A stretch of 64,000 nucleotides of DNA from Fimbriimonadaceae bacterium (GTDB taxonomy: Bacteria; Armatimonadota; Fimbriimonadia; Fimbriimonadales; Fimbriimonadaceae), in assembly GCA_019638795.1 (NCBI GenBank), contig JAHBTB010000008.1, forward strand, positions 1 through 64,000, read 5' to 3'. Shown one piece after another: positions 23,920 to 32,958 of the stretch. The position numbers were made by a program, and so were the translations under genes. The notes under the pieces were generated by a model that worked only from the letters and a program-made list of their open reading frames with translations, was not told the origin of the DNA and ran no database searches. Within the stretch, counting starts at the first letter, position 1, and each line of letters opens with the position of its first letter.

Positions 23920-24789
23920 ATGTTTTCGACACGGACGGGCGGCTTTCCCATTGGGTTCCGACGTGGCTGGAGCCCTTGGCAACAGGATTTGGCCGCGCTG
24001 ACCGGCTGGGCGACCAGTCATGGCATGGCCTGTGTCGACCTGGGGGCGGACGCCGGCCAAGTCGCTGCCGTCGTGGCGGCCGGGCTGAAGGTCGGCTCTG
24101 CCGACCTCAAGGCGTGGCAAGCCCTCCTGAGCGAGGACCAAGGCAAGCAAGCCGCCGCCGTCGAGGAGAACGCCGCCCACGTCGCCGCGTGCGCGGCCCA
24201 TGGGGTCAAGTGCTTCTTTATTGTCATGCTGCCCGAAGACCCCGACAAACCTCGTCCCGAGAACTTCGCCCACATGGTGAGGGGCATGCAGATGCTCGCC
24301 CCTCACCTGGAGCGACATGGCGCGGCTGTTGTGGTGGAAGGCTGGCCGGGGCCAGGCGCCCTGGCGTGCACTCCCGAAGGGTACCGGCGCTTGTTCCAGG
24401 AAGTCCCCAGCCCGGCGATGGCGGTGAACTTCGACCCCTCGCACCTGATCCGGATGGGGATTGACGCGACGCGGTTCCTGGAAGAGTTTGCCCCCCGGGT
24501 CAAACACGTCCACGGCAAAGACACGGAGTTGATCGCGGAAGGACTGTATGAGTACGGCCACGAGCAACCCCCCACCTTTGGCCGGCCGCACGGCTTCGGC
24601 AACATGTCGTGGCGCTACACCATCCCGGGTCACGGATGCTTCCGGTGGGTGCGTGGCTTTGAGATCCTGCGCGACGCCGGATACGGCGGCTTTGTCAGCA
24701 TCGAACTTGAGGACGAGAACTTCAACACCGACGAGGCGGGCGAGATGGCCGGGCTCCTCGCCGGGGCCCAGTTCCTGTCGACTTGCTGA
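23920..24789 (+). CDS. sugar phosphate isomerase/epimerase-like TIM barrel
   Basis: A 289-residue xylose-isomerase-like AP-endonuclease-2 fold. The probable metal ligands are Glu in VVVEGWPGPG, Asp/His in VNFDPSHLIRMG, His in VKHVHGKDTE and Glu in FVSIELEDE near the C-terminus. These enzymes isomerise or epimerise sugars or dehydrate inositols. The substrate is not predictable from this context. It starts 20 bases after the small helical protein gene and is followed by the phosphatase gene after 39 bases, so a short operon is possible. Confidence 0.88.
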   Translation: MFSTRTGGFPIGFRRGWSPWQQDLAALTGWATSHGMACVDLGADAGQVAAVVAAGLKVGSADLKAWQALLSEDQGKQAAAVEENAAHVAACAAHGVKCFFIVMLPEDPDKPRPENFAHMVRGMQMLAPHLERHGAAVVVEGWPGPGALACTPEGYRRLFQEVPSPAMAVNFDPSHLIRMGIDATRFLEEFAPRVKHVHGKDTELIAEGLYEYGHEQPPTFGRPHGFGNMSWRYTIPGHGCFRWVRGFEILRDAGYGGFVSIELEDENFNTDEAGEMAGLLAGAQFLSTC

Positions 24790-24828
24790 GGGCCGTCCCG
24801 GGCTCGCCGGGCCCGCCATAATGGGCGG

Positions 24829-25314
24829 ATGGCGAGACCGGTCAGTGTCCTGTTTGTCTGCACGGGAAACATTTGCCGGAGCCCGATGGCCGAGGCGGTC
24901 TGTCGCCACCTGGCTGCCGCCCGCGGGATGGACGTTGTGGTGGACGGGGCCGGGGTTGCCGCGTACCACATCGGCGAACGCCCCCACCGTCTGACCCTCA
25001 AGACCCTTGCCGACCATGGGGTGACGCCCCCGGGGGTGGCGCGACAAGTCCGGTCTCAAGACTTCGAGGACTTCGACCACATCGTCGCGATGGACCGTGG
25101 CCACCGGGCGGAGCTCCTCGCTTGGCCAGGAGCCGACCCCGAAAAGGTCACCCTCCTCCATGACTGGTCGCCGGCCGAGGTGCCGGCCGACGTCCCTGAC
25201 CCCTACTACGGGCCTCCGTCCGAATACGAGACGGTTTACCGGCTGGTCACAGCCGGGAGCAAGGCGATTCTGGATCGGATCGAGTCGGGCGAGTTGCCCG
25301 GGCGGAGCCGCTGA
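24829..25314 (+). CDS. low-molecular-weight protein-tyrosine phosphatase
   Basis: A 161-residue phosphatase with the P-loop C11-TGNICR-S (CX5R) and the general-acid Asp in VPDPYYGP near residue 125. Length and fold match the LMW-PTP family, which dephosphorylates tyrosine kinases of exopolysaccharide export or arsenate in some cases. No kinase or ars gene is nearby. ATG 24829. It converges with the LacI gene, 9 bases apart. Confidence 0.93.
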   Translation: MARPVSVLFVCTGNICRSPMAEAVCRHLAAARGMDVVVDGAGVAAYHIGERPHRLTLKTLADHGVTPPGVARQVRSQDFEDFDHIVAMDRGHRAELLAWPGADPEKVTLLHDWSPAEVPADVPDPYYGPPSEYETVYRLVTAGSKAILDRIESGELPGRSR

Positions 25315-25323
25315 GACTGGCCC

Positions 25324-26355
25324 TCAGACGAGGGTCGAATCCCGTTCGACAAAGCTCATGGGGAACATGTGCAGGCGGTTCTCGTCGGGAGCCTTGCCTT
25401 CGATCCGCTCGATCAAGAACTGCCACGCGTGCTGGATGATCGGTGTGATCGGTGCGGAGATCGTGGAGATCGGCACATTGAAGTCCATGGCGGTGGGGTA
25501 GTCGCCGACCCCCCAGACAGCGATGTCCTCGGGGATACGGAGCCCTGCTTTCAGGGTCGCCTTGGCCGCGCCGACGGCGCAGGTGTCGGTGAACCCGAAG
25601 AATCCGTCCGCCGTGTTGCCCTCGGCAAGCCACCGGGCGACCGCTTCATGGGCACCGGGGCTCGCTTCGTCGTCGCACGGGATGAAGCGAGGTTCAAGTC
25701 CGGCCTCCTCCATCGCGGTCGTATAGGCCAGGCGTCGTTGTTCACGGGGGAACCCGTCCATGATCCAGCGGGGCGTGACGTGCACGACACGCGTCCTGCC
25801 TCGCTCGATCATCGTCTTGACCGACTGTTCGACGGACGAGCGCAGGTCCCAGCACACGCGGTCGCCGTTCGCGACCTGCTCAAGGCCCAGCACACAGATC
25901 GGTGTGGAGAGCGTCGACCCGTCGGAGCGGTAGCGTTCGGCGGCTTTGCCGGAGTCGATGGTCATGATGCCGTCGACGGGCCAGTCGGCGGGAATGGAGC
26001 CGTTGGGACGGACCGCCTCCGAACGGTCGAGCCCGACGATCATGAGCTCGTAGCCGGAACTGTTCGCGCACTCGCTGACCGCTTGTAGCATGCGCAGGTA
26101 GGTGATGATGGGACGGTTGATCGGCATCCAGATGCCGATGACGTCGGTCTTTCCGCGGCGGATCGCCACGGCGTGGCGGTTGGGACGGTAGTGGAGGGTC
26201 GCCGCCGCCGCCCTCACCCGCTCCCTGGTGGACTCCGGAAGGCGGACGGTCATGTTGCCGGCCATGACGTGGCTGGCGGTTTGGACAGACACCCCGGCCA
26301 AGGCGGCGACGTCGCGCAATGTCACGCGGCCAGGCTTGTCGTTCCGAGCGTTCAT
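25324..26355 (-). CDS. LacI family transcriptional regulator
   Basis: A 343-residue regulator. The N-terminal HTH is VTLRDVAALAGVSVQTASHVMAG with the hinge LHYRPNRHAVAIRRGKTDVIGIW, then a periplasmic-binding-protein-like effector domain (GFFGFTDTCAVGAAKATLKAGLRIPEDIAVWGVGD). It should bind an operator in response to a sugar or related ligand. No sugar catabolic genes are adjacent except the isomerase-like gene at 23920. ATG 26355. The 205 bases upstream to the trpE stop hold its promoter region. Confidence 0.92.
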   Translation of the reverse strand: MNARNDKPGRVTLRDVAALAGVSVQTASHVMAGNMTVRLPESTRERVRAAAATLHYRPNRHAVAIRRGKTDVIGIWMPINRPIITYLRMLQAVSECANSSGYELMIVGLDRSEAVRPNGSIPADWPVDGIMTIDSGKAAERYRSDGSTLSTPICVLGLEQVANGDRVCWDLRSSVEQSVKTMIERGRTRVVHVTPRWIMDGFPREQRRLAYTTAMEEAGLEPRFIPCDDEASPGAHEAVARWLAEGNTADGFFGFTDTCAVGAAKATLKAGLRIPEDIAVWGVGDYPTAMDFNVPISTISAPITPIIQHAWQFLIERIEGKAPDENRLHMFPMSFVERDSTLV

Positions 26356-26560
26356 CCCTGTTGATCCGTCCGTTTGGCCAAACTAGGCAGGGCCACCCGT
26401 CGTCGGACGGACAAGCCACTTAGGCGATTGTCGTGGCATGGCCGCTCGATAATATGTCTCATCCTACCATGGCGACGATGCGTTTTTGAACAGGTTTGCC
26501 GGACACAGTTCCACTTCCTTATTGATTCTCTCTATTCAATGGATAGCATGAAGTTGAACC

Positions 26561-28027
26561 CTAGAGGCCAGCCTGGGCCGACTCGATGGCACGCAGGCAT
26601 GCTTTGGCCTTGTTGTGGCATTCCCGCCATTCGTAGTCGGGCTTGGAGTCCCAGACGATCCCCGCCCCCGCCTGGACATAGGCAGTCCCGTCCTTGACCA
26701 GCACCGTCCTGAGCGCGATGGCCGTGTCTAGGTCACCGTTCTGGCTGAAGTAGCCGACGGCCCCCCCGTAGAGTCCGCGGCGGGTCCGCTCCAGCTCTTC
26801 GATAATCTGCATGGCCCGCACCTTAGGTGCGCCGGTCACGGTGCCTGCAGGGAACGCCGAGCGTAACAAATCCACGGCGTCAAGCCCGTCACGCAAACGA
26901 CCGTGGACTTGGCTGACAATGTGCATGACGTGGCTATACCGTTCGACGACCATCATGTCGTCGACGACGACCGTACCAAAGTCGCAGACCCTGCCGAGAT
27001 CGTTACGGCCAAGGTCGATGAGCATGACGTGTTCCGCCCGTTCCTTCTCGTCGGACAGGAGTTCTTCGGCCAGCTTGTTGTCTTCCTCTTGGCTGGCACC
27101 GCGCCACCGTGTCCCCGCGATCGGTCGGACCCGGGCGGTCCGGCCTTCCAGACCGACGAGGAGTTCGGGCGAGGCGCCGACGATGTCGAAGTCCCCCATG
27201 CGGAACGTGAACATGTAGGGGGAAGGGTTGAGCGACCGCAAGGCCCGGTACAGGGTCAGGGGGTGGGCGTCAAGTTGGGTCTTGAACCGGACGCTCGGCA
27301 ACATCTGCAGGCCGTCACCGGCCCCGATGTAAGCGATGATCCGCGTGACGTTGGCCTCGAACTCTTCTTGGGTGACATTGGCTTCGACGGTGTGCACGGG
27401 GAACTGCCCGCTCGGCAGCTTGGGCAACGGGCCGAGGAGGCGGCTACGAAGTCGCTCCACTTCGGCCACGGCACGGTCATAGCCGTCTGGAGTGCCGTCG
27501 GCCAGGGCGATGATCCGATAGAGGTTTTTGGCGTGGTCGAAGGCGACCACCGTGTCGGTGACGAGCATCGCCACGTCGGGCACGTGGAGGTCGTCTTCGG
27601 TGGAGCGGTCGAGCTTCTCGATGGTGCGGACGTAGTCGTACGCCACCATGCCGACGGCTCCGCCCAAGAACTTGGGTAGCCCGGCGGTGAGCTCGTCGGC
27701 GACCCGGGGCAGGAGGTCGCGGAGCAGGGCCAGGGGGTCTTGGACGTCGTCACGGTTGACGGCGACATGGCCGTCGGCGGTGACGACCGTCGCATGGCCG
27801 TCTTTGGCGCGCAGCACCGAACGCGGTCTCGCGCCCATGAAGGAGTAGCGGGCGATCTGTTCGCCACCGGTGACGCTTTCCAGGAAGAAGGAGTACTTCT
27901 CGTCGTGCGAAATCTTCCAGTAGGCGCCGAGGGGCGTGGTCGTGTCCGCCAGGACGTCCAGCGTGACTGGGACGGGGCCGCCGAGTCCGGCCCATTTCGC
28001 GTATTCGTCACGCGACGGTGAGACCAT
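26561..28027 (-). CDS. trpE: anthranilate synthase component I
   Basis: A 488-residue chorismate-utilising enzyme: YSFFLESVTGGEQIARYSFMGARP at the N-terminal tryptophan-binding region, YMFTFRMGDFDIVGASPELLVGLEGRTARVRPIAGTR, HVMLIDLGRNDLGRV, and FPAGTVTGAPKVRAM. It makes anthranilate from chorismate with the TrpG glutamine amidotransferase, which is not in this window. Start ATG 28027. In-frame codons further upstream belong to the divergent gene. It is alone, which is unusual for trp genes but common in scattered pathways. Confidence 0.93.
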   Translation of the reverse strand: MVSPSRDEYAKWAGLGGPVPVTLDVLADTTTPLGAYWKISHDEKYSFFLESVTGGEQIARYSFMGARPRSVLRAKDGHATVVTADGHVAVNRDDVQDPLALLRDLLPRVADELTAGLPKFLGGAVGMVAYDYVRTIEKLDRSTEDDLHVPDVAMLVTDTVVAFDHAKNLYRIIALADGTPDGYDRAVAEVERLRSRLLGPLPKLPSGQFPVHTVEANVTQEEFEANVTRIIAYIGAGDGLQMLPSVRFKTQLDAHPLTLYRALRSLNPSPYMFTFRMGDFDIVGASPELLVGLEGRTARVRPIAGTRWRGASQEEDNKLAEELLSDEKERAEHVMLIDLGRNDLGRVCDFGTVVVDDMMVVERYSHVMHIVSQVHGRLRDGLDAVDLLRSAFPAGTVTGAPKVRAMQIIEELERTRRGLYGGAVGYFSQNGDLDTAIALRTVLVKDGTAYVQAGAGIVWDSKPDYEWRECHNKAKACLRAIESAQAGL

Positions 28028-28067
28028 AGGCGGCAGTTTAGCCGTTGGCGACATGCACAATCCGGGC

Positions 28068-28721
28068 ATGGACGGATTGGCGGGCCGCCTCAAGGCCGTC
28101 AAGGACAGGATCGCGCGGGCATGCGACGTGTGCGGCCGCGACCCGGCGTCCGTCACCCTTGTCGCGGTCAGCAAGACAGTGGGCGTCGAGGCGGTCCTCG
28201 CCGCCTACGATTTGGGGGTCCGTGACTTTGGCGAGAGCAGGTGGCAGGAAGCGCAGACAAAGGTCCACGTCGTGCCGACGGACGCCAGGTGGCACTTCAT
28301 TGGGCGTCTGCAATCAAACAAGACCCAGGCTGTCGCGGGGTCCTTTGATGTGCTCCATACGCTCGAAAACGATCGCCAGCTGGAACAATTGGACCACGCA
28401 AGCCGCGTTGTGGACGGATTGGTCCAGGTCAATCTGGGACGAGAACCACAAAAGTCCGGTGTTTTTTCGGAAGACCTTGACGATATGGTCCGTCGTGTGT
28501 CAAAACATCGTCAGGTTCGCTTCCGTGGGTTGATGACTATCGGCCCGGCGGAGGCAAGTCCGGAAGAGACGAGGCGCTTGTTTCGCGACTTGGCTGAGAT
28601 GAACCACCGGTTGGGTGGCGAGTGGCTGAGTATGGGAATGAGCCACGATCTGGAGTCGGCGGTCCAAGAGGGATCGACCCACGTGAGGATCGGCACGGCG
28701 CTCTTCGGGGGCAGGGCCTGA
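28068..28721 (+). CDS. YggS family PLP homeostasis protein
   Basis: A 217-residue TIM-barrel PLP-binding protein: PLP lysine Lys36 in LVAVSKTV, YDLGVRDFGESRWQEAQTK, WHFIGRLQSNK, and SMGMSHDLESAVQEGSTHVRIGTALFG. It buffers pyridoxal phosphate. ATG 28068 is chosen, and ATG 28053 would add MHNPG. Only about 40 bases separate it from the divergent trpE start. It is followed by sepF after 27 bases, the same order as in many Gram-positive and cyanobacterial genomes, where yggS/ylmE precedes sepF. Confidence 0.93.
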   Translation: MDGLAGRLKAVKDRIARACDVCGRDPASVTLVAVSKTVGVEAVLAAYDLGVRDFGESRWQEAQTKVHVVPTDARWHFIGRLQSNKTQAVAGSFDVLHTLENDRQLEQLDHASRVVDGLVQVNLGREPQKSGVFSEDLDDMVRRVSKHRQVRFRGLMTIGPAEASPEETRRLFRDLAEMNHRLGGEWLSMGMSHDLESAVQEGSTHVRIGTALFGGRA

Positions 28722-28748
28722 GTCTAAGGAAGGACGACGCGACGCATC

Positions 28749-29162
28749 ATGGAAGAGACGATCGAGAAACCGGGGATTTTCACCCGCTTGGCCAACTGGA
28801 TGGGCCGTCACCACGACGACGAGCTGACCGACGAGGCCGAACCCACCACCCCCAACGGTAACTCACCGTTCCGCGTGCACACGATGCACCGTTATGTGGT
28901 CACGGTGCGGAGGCAGATCGAACAGTTCCAAGACGCCGTCGCCGCGGCCGACGGTCTGAAGAGGGGCGAGCAACAAGTGCTCAACCTTTCAAAAGCTTCG
29001 CCGGAGTTACGCGAGAAGATCAAGGATTTTATGTGTGGTGTCAACTACACTGCTGAGGGCACCTGGGAGGAACTGGGTGAACACGTTTTCCTTCTCGCCC
29101 CCGCGAGCGCCTTTGTCGAGGTCGCTCCGTCTTCGCCACGGTCTGACGCCGCCCGGAATTGA
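28749..29162 (+). CDS. sepF: cell division protein SepF
   Basis: A 137-residue protein with an N-terminal amphipathic helix (IFTRLANWMG), an acidic linker and the SepF domain (YVVTVRRQIEQFQDAVAAADGLKRGEQQVLNL, then CGVNYTAEGTWEELGEHVFLLAP). SepF tethers FtsZ to the membrane. AAGGAAGG upstream is the ribosome binding site. A terminator follows at 29227. The YggS/sepF pair forms an operon. Confidence 0.93.
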   Translation: MEETIEKPGIFTRLANWMGRHHDDELTDEAEPTTPNGNSPFRVHTMHRYVVTVRRQIEQFQDAVAAADGLKRGEQQVLNLSKASPELREKIKDFMCGVNYTAEGTWEELGEHVFLLAPASAFVEVAPSSPRSDAARN

Positions 29163-29226
29163 TCCGGACATAGCAATTATCTCCATACAGGAATAGGACA
29201 AGCGAAGACAACGAGGGAACACCATT

Positions 29227-29259
29227 GGCCCCGCAGACGGCAGTCGCGGGGCCCTTTTT
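29227..29259 (+). terminator. intrinsic terminator of the YggS gene-sepF
   Basis: A perfect 8-bp stem (GGCCCCGC 29227-29234, GCGGGGCC 29246-29253) with an 11-base loop, then CTTTTT. It lies 64 bases after the sepF stop and ahead of pepA. Confidence 0.88.
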
Positions 29260-29298
29260 GTTGGCGGACCCTCGGCTTGGATAAGGTCAAAATGTGGT

Positions 29299-30747
29299 GT
29301 GCCAACGACGTTCACCCACGGCCGGGCAGGCCGACCCGACGCCATCGTCATCCTCCAGTTCGCCGATTCCCGTCCTTCCATCGGCTTTGAGCCCGAAGTC
29401 GTCGAAGCCCTGCGACGCCTCGAATGGGACGGTGACCCAGGCCAGGTCGTCGAGGCCTTTCCCGCCAACGGGCCGCGGGTGTTCGTCTTGGGGCTCGGGA
29501 AGTCCGCTGCGTTCACGCTCAAGTCCGCCCATAAGGCGTTCGCCGCCCTTGGACGGCGGCTCGCCAAGGCCAAGCTAGAGGCTGTCCACATCGAATCTGA
29601 CGCCGTCGAGTCGGCCGATATGGCGGGCCGCGTGTGCGGCGAGGCGCTGGGCCTGCTCAGCTGGACCCCCGCCGAGCACAAGGGGACGGGCACACCGGCG
29701 GACCCCGCCGTCGAAACCAAGGTCTGCGGCCTGCAGGAGGCCTTTGACCGTGCGCTCACGACTGGGTTCGCCCTGGCGGCCTCAGCCAACTACGCCCGCA
29801 GCCTGGCTAACACCCCGCCCAATGTGGCCACGCCACTCTGGATGGCTGAGCAGGCGACAAAACTGGCCGGCCAATTCGGCTTGGACGTTAAGGTCGTCGC
29901 CGGTGACGCGTTGGCCAAGGAGGGGCTTGTCGGCCTGGAGACGGTCGGCCGAGCCAGCGTCAACCCACCCTGCCTGGTGCAAGTCACCTACACTCCGCAA
30001 GGCGGCAGTGGGGCGCCCGTCGTCCTCCTTGGCAAGACGATCACCTTCGACACCGGGGGCCTCTCCATCAAAGACCGGATGGGCATGCGGGGAATGAAGG
30101 GCGACAAGGCGGGCGGTTGCGCCGTGCTGGGGGCGATGCACGCCGTGGCGACCGTCGTCAAACCGTCGTTTCCTGTCGTCGGGCTTCTTGTTTGCGCCGA
30201 GAACTCGGTCGGGTCCGACGCGGTCAGGCCCGACGATGTCGTGACCTACCGTGACGGGACCACCGTCGAGGTCACCAACACGGACGCCGAGGGCCGGCTC
30301 GTCCTGGCCGACGGCCTCTGCTGGGCGCAAGACCTCTTGGCTCCGGCATGTGTCGTCGACATCGCCACGCTGACCGGCGGCGTCGTGGTTGCCTTGGGAA
30401 ATGTCCGCGGCGGAGTCTTTGCCAACGACGACGCTTTGGCCCGACAGTTGGAGGACGCCGGCGAAGCGACCGGAGAACGGTTGTGGAGGTTGCCTCTTGA
30501 CCCCGAGTACAAGGACCAAATGAAGTCGGAGGTGGCCGACCTCGTCAACTCAAACCTCGGCAAGGGTGCCCACGCTCCTTGCGCGGCGGCGTTCCTCGGC
30601 GCGTTTGTCAAGCCCGAGACCCGCTGGGGCCACATCGACATGGCGGGCATGGGCAAGGTCGACAAGCCGACCGGCGCGATCGCCCCCGGCCCGACCGGCT
30701 ACGGCGCGAGGCTTCTCGCCCAGTTTGTCAAGGAGTGGAAAGCGTGA
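29299..30747 (+). CDS. pepA: leucyl aminopeptidase (M17)
   Basis: A 482-residue cytosolic aminopeptidase. The N-terminal macro-like domain covers about 1-160. The C-terminal catalytic domain has metal ligands in VVLLGKTITFDTGGLSIK, the GDKAGGCAVLG loop, and the family signature NTDAEGRLVLADGL, with CVVDIATLTGG after it. It removes N-terminal residues from peptides using two metals. GTG 29299 is the start. The stop overlaps the next gene's ATG by one base (TGATG), so the two are coupled. Confidence 0.93.
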   Translation: MPTTFTHGRAGRPDAIVILQFADSRPSIGFEPEVVEALRRLEWDGDPGQVVEAFPANGPRVFVLGLGKSAAFTLKSAHKAFAALGRRLAKAKLEAVHIESDAVESADMAGRVCGEALGLLSWTPAEHKGTGTPADPAVETKVCGLQEAFDRALTTGFALAASANYARSLANTPPNVATPLWMAEQATKLAGQFGLDVKVVAGDALAKEGLVGLETVGRASVNPPCLVQVTYTPQGGSGAPVVLLGKTITFDTGGLSIKDRMGMRGMKGDKAGGCAVLGAMHAVATVVKPSFPVVGLLVCAENSVGSDAVRPDDVVTYRDGTTVEVTNTDAEGRLVLADGLCWAQDLLAPACVVDIATLTGGVVVALGNVRGGVFANDDALARQLEDAGEATGERLWRLPLDPEYKDQMKSEVADLVNSNLGKGAHAPCAAAFLGAFVKPETRWGHIDMAGMGKVDKPTGAIAPGPTGYGARLLAQFVKEWKA

Positions 30748-31766
30748 TGAAGCGGGCCGTCATCGTCGGGGCGGGGAGCATGGGCCGCACGTGGGGCCAC
30801 AACCTCAACCGGTGCCCGGACGTCCAAGTCGTGGGCTGGGTCGACCTGGACGTCGCCCGCGCCGGAGACGCGGCCAAGGAAGTCGGGTTTGAGCACCTCA
30901 ACATCGGCGGCGACCTGGGCAAAGTCCTTGCCGAAACCAGACCAGACTTCGTCGTCGACGTGACCGTCCCGGAAGCGCACCGAGACGTCACTGTCCAAGC
31001 TTTGGAGGCAGGATGCCCGGTACTCGGTGAAAAGCCGATGGCCCTGACGATGGCCCACGCCAAAGACATGGTCGCCGCGAGCGAGAAGACCGGCCTTCTC
31101 TACATGGTCAGCCAAAGCCGTCGGTACAACCCGGACATGGTCACCTACCGTGAGCTTGTCCGGCAGGTCGGCCCGCTCGGTGTCTTGAACGTTGACTTCT
31201 ATCTGGGCCCCCACTTTGGCGGCTTCCGCGACGAGATGGGCAGCCCTCTTGTCGCCGACATGGCGATCCATACCTTCGACCAGGCCCGGTTCCTGTCGGG
31301 GTCGGACGCCGTCAGCGTGTACGCGGAGGAGTACAACCCGGCGTGGAGTTGGATGAAGGGCGACGCCAACGCGACTTGTCTCTTTGAGATGGAGGGTGGT
31401 CTGCGGTTCACTTACCGGGGCAGTTGGGTGGCGGAAGGTTGCAACACCAGCTGGGAAGGCGATTGGCGCGCCGTCGGCGCGAAGGGGTCGGCGACTTGGG
31501 ACGGTGCCCAGGGATTCGCGGGAGAGGTGGCCGAGGGCGACGAGGGGTTCATGCGGCCCCAGCGAAAGCTCTCTCCTTCGTCCCAGCCGGCCGGGTTCAA
31601 GCAAGCGATCGAAGGGTCGCTGGCCGAGTTCTTGGCCGCACTGGACGGTGGCCCCACGCCGCAGGGGGAATGCCACGACAACATCCAAAGCGTGGCGATG
31701 GTCTGCGCGGCGATCGAGTCGGCCCGTCGGCGGGAACGGGTCATGGTCGGCGAGATGCTTGCTTGA
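30747..31766 (+). CDS. Gfo/Idh/MocA family oxidoreductase
   Basis: A 339-residue NAD(P)-dependent enzyme: the Rossmann motif VIVGAGSMGRTWGHN, the conserved GEKPMALTMAHA (the EKP motif), SQSRRYNPDMV, and the substrate-domain HTFDQARFL. Substrates in this family are sugars, inositols and their derivatives. Here the substrate is not known. It overlaps the pepA stop by one base and is probably co-transcribed with it. Confidence 0.92.
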   Translation: MKRAVIVGAGSMGRTWGHNLNRCPDVQVVGWVDLDVARAGDAAKEVGFEHLNIGGDLGKVLAETRPDFVVDVTVPEAHRDVTVQALEAGCPVLGEKPMALTMAHAKDMVAASEKTGLLYMVSQSRRYNPDMVTYRELVRQVGPLGVLNVDFYLGPHFGGFRDEMGSPLVADMAIHTFDQARFLSGSDAVSVYAEEYNPAWSWMKGDANATCLFEMEGGLRFTYRGSWVAEGCNTSWEGDWRAVGAKGSATWDGAQGFAGEVAEGDEGFMRPQRKLSPSSQPAGFKQAIEGSLAEFLAALDGGPTPQGECHDNIQSVAMVCAAIESARRRERVMVGEMLA

Positions 31767-31836
31767 CCCGGTAGTTCAACCAGACTTGCCAGTCATTGCC
31801 CGGACATGGCACGAGTTTTGTCGGTTGGTGTGTCGC

Positions 31837-32040
31837 ATGGACCGCATCGACCGCACGCAGATGGAATGGGCCGCGACGCAAGGCCCGGATGCACCTCGCC
31901 GGGTGACGCCGGTGTCAAGGACGTCTGCTGCGATCCTGCGGGCCCGCGACAAGTTTCGCAACTCCTACCCCAACCCAACCCCAACACCAACCCATCGCCA
32001 AAGGCTCCTCGCCCCCAAGCGATTGGACATTCTCGCCTAA
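31837..32040 (+). CDS. possible 67-residue protein
   Basis: ATG 31837 to TAA 32038-32040, seven bases ahead of the terminator stem. The product starts MDRIDRTQMEWAATQGPDA, has SAAILRARDKFRNSY, then a NPTPTPT run and a basic end (HRQRLLAPKRLDILA). No convincing ribosome binding site is present. It could be a true small gene because the terminator sits directly after the stop. It could also be an open frame in the oxidoreductase 3' UTR. Confidence 0.3.
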   Translation: MDRIDRTQMEWAATQGPDAPRRVTPVSRTSAAILRARDKFRNSYPNPTPTPTHRQRLLAPKRLDILA

Positions 32041-32046
32041 GCGATC

Positions 32047-32074
32047 GGCCACCCGACCCCGGGTGGCCATTTTT
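32047..32074 (+). terminator. intrinsic terminator
   Basis: A perfect 8-bp stem (GGCCACCC 32047-32054, GGGTGGCC 32061-32068) with a 6-base loop, followed by ATTTTTA. It ends plus-strand transcription from pepA and the oxidoreductase, or from the small ORF. Confidence 0.85.
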
Positions 32075-32089
32075 ATGTCGGGACAACCC

Positions 32090-32926
32090 CTAGGGCGAAG
32101 TCAAGTGCCGTTTGAGAAAGGCCACGCCGTCCTTCACCGCCTGGACGCAGGAGGGGTTCTTTAAGTCGATCGTGTGTCCGAGTTTAGGCACCAGAAACGT
32201 CACGCACTCGACTCCGACCTTGCTGTACGCCTCGGTCAAACGGTCGGCCTGGCGGACCGGCACAAGGGGGTCGACCATGCCGTGGAGCGTGAAGACGGGG
32301 GCCGACGTCGCGCTGACGTAGGTGATCGGACTGAACTCCTTGGCCTCTTCGACCGCCTCGGAGAATGCCTTGCCGATCACCTGCTTGGACAGCATGTCGG
32401 CGATGGCCTTGTTGAAATCCTGACTGACGTCGACGGGCCCGAAGATGTTGAAGACGGCCTGGACACGGCTCGACTGGTCGGCGTTCTCGGCCCCTTTCTC
32501 CAGCGTGTCGCGCATGCCGAGGAGCAAGCTCAGGTGCCCGCCGGCGCTGGCCCCAGCCGCACCGGCCTTCTCCGTCGACAGGTTGTATTTGGCGGCGTTG
32601 GCCCGCAGGAAGCGGACGGCCGCCTGGCAGTCCTCGAAATGGGCGGGCCATCGGAACGCAGGAGACAAGCGGTAGGTGAGGGTGGCGGCGGCCAAGCCTT
32701 CGTTGGCCATCATCTCACACAGGGGGGCCATCTCCTCGCGCTTGCCGCCCGTCCATCCGCCGCCGTGGACCACCAGCACGACAGGGACCTTGGCGTCCCC
32801 GGCGGGGCGGTAGAGGTCGAGGGCGAGCTCGACGCCGGCGACCTTCCGGTATACGATGTTCTTGGTGACGGTCGGGGCCCGGGCCGAGGTGAGAGCCAGC
32901 GCCGCGACAAGACTGACCAGTGCCAT
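32090..32926 (-). CDS. secreted alpha/beta hydrolase (esterase-like)
   Basis: A 278-residue protein with a signal peptide (VSLVAALALTSARA). The alpha/beta hydrolase fold of the BD-FAE/HSL type has the oxyanion HGGGW, the nucleophile elbow GASAGG, and Asp/His in HGMVDPLVPV and KLGHTIDL. It probably hydrolyses acyl esters outside the cytoplasm. It is transcribed in the same direction as the hspR/dnaJ operon 32 bases upstream, but these are not functionally linked by any obvious feature. Confidence 0.88.
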   Translation of the reverse strand: MALVSLVAALALTSARAPTVTKNIVYRKVAGVELALDLYRPAGDAKVPVVLVVHGGGWTGGKREEMAPLCEMMANEGLAAATLTYRLSPAFRWPAHFEDCQAAVRFLRANAAKYNLSTEKAGAAGASAGGHLSLLLGMRDTLEKGAENADQSSRVQAVFNIFGPVDVSQDFNKAIADMLSKQVIGKAFSEAVEEAKEFSPITYVSATSAPVFTLHGMVDPLVPVRQADRLTEAYSKVGVECVTFLVPKLGHTIDLKNPSCVQAVKDGVAFLKRHLTSP

Positions 32927-32958
32927 GCCCCGATGATACTTGGGACGGGCCGCCGACG

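Larger units (their letters stand above)
31767..32089. other. 323-base region between oxidoreductase and hydrolase genes
   Basis: It contains a Pro/Asn-coding tandem stretch (AACCCAACCCCAACACCAACCC, about 31971-31993), a possible 67-codon ORF (31837-32040) and an intrinsic terminator (32047-32074) that serves the plus-strand genes. No tRNA or other stable RNA was seen. Confidence 0.5.

Noticed and set aside
31806-32093. plus-strand frame of 95 codons, Pro/Arg/Gly-rich
   Set aside because: Compositionally a GC shadow that runs across the terminator at 32047-32074. The alternative 67-codon frame ends before the terminator.
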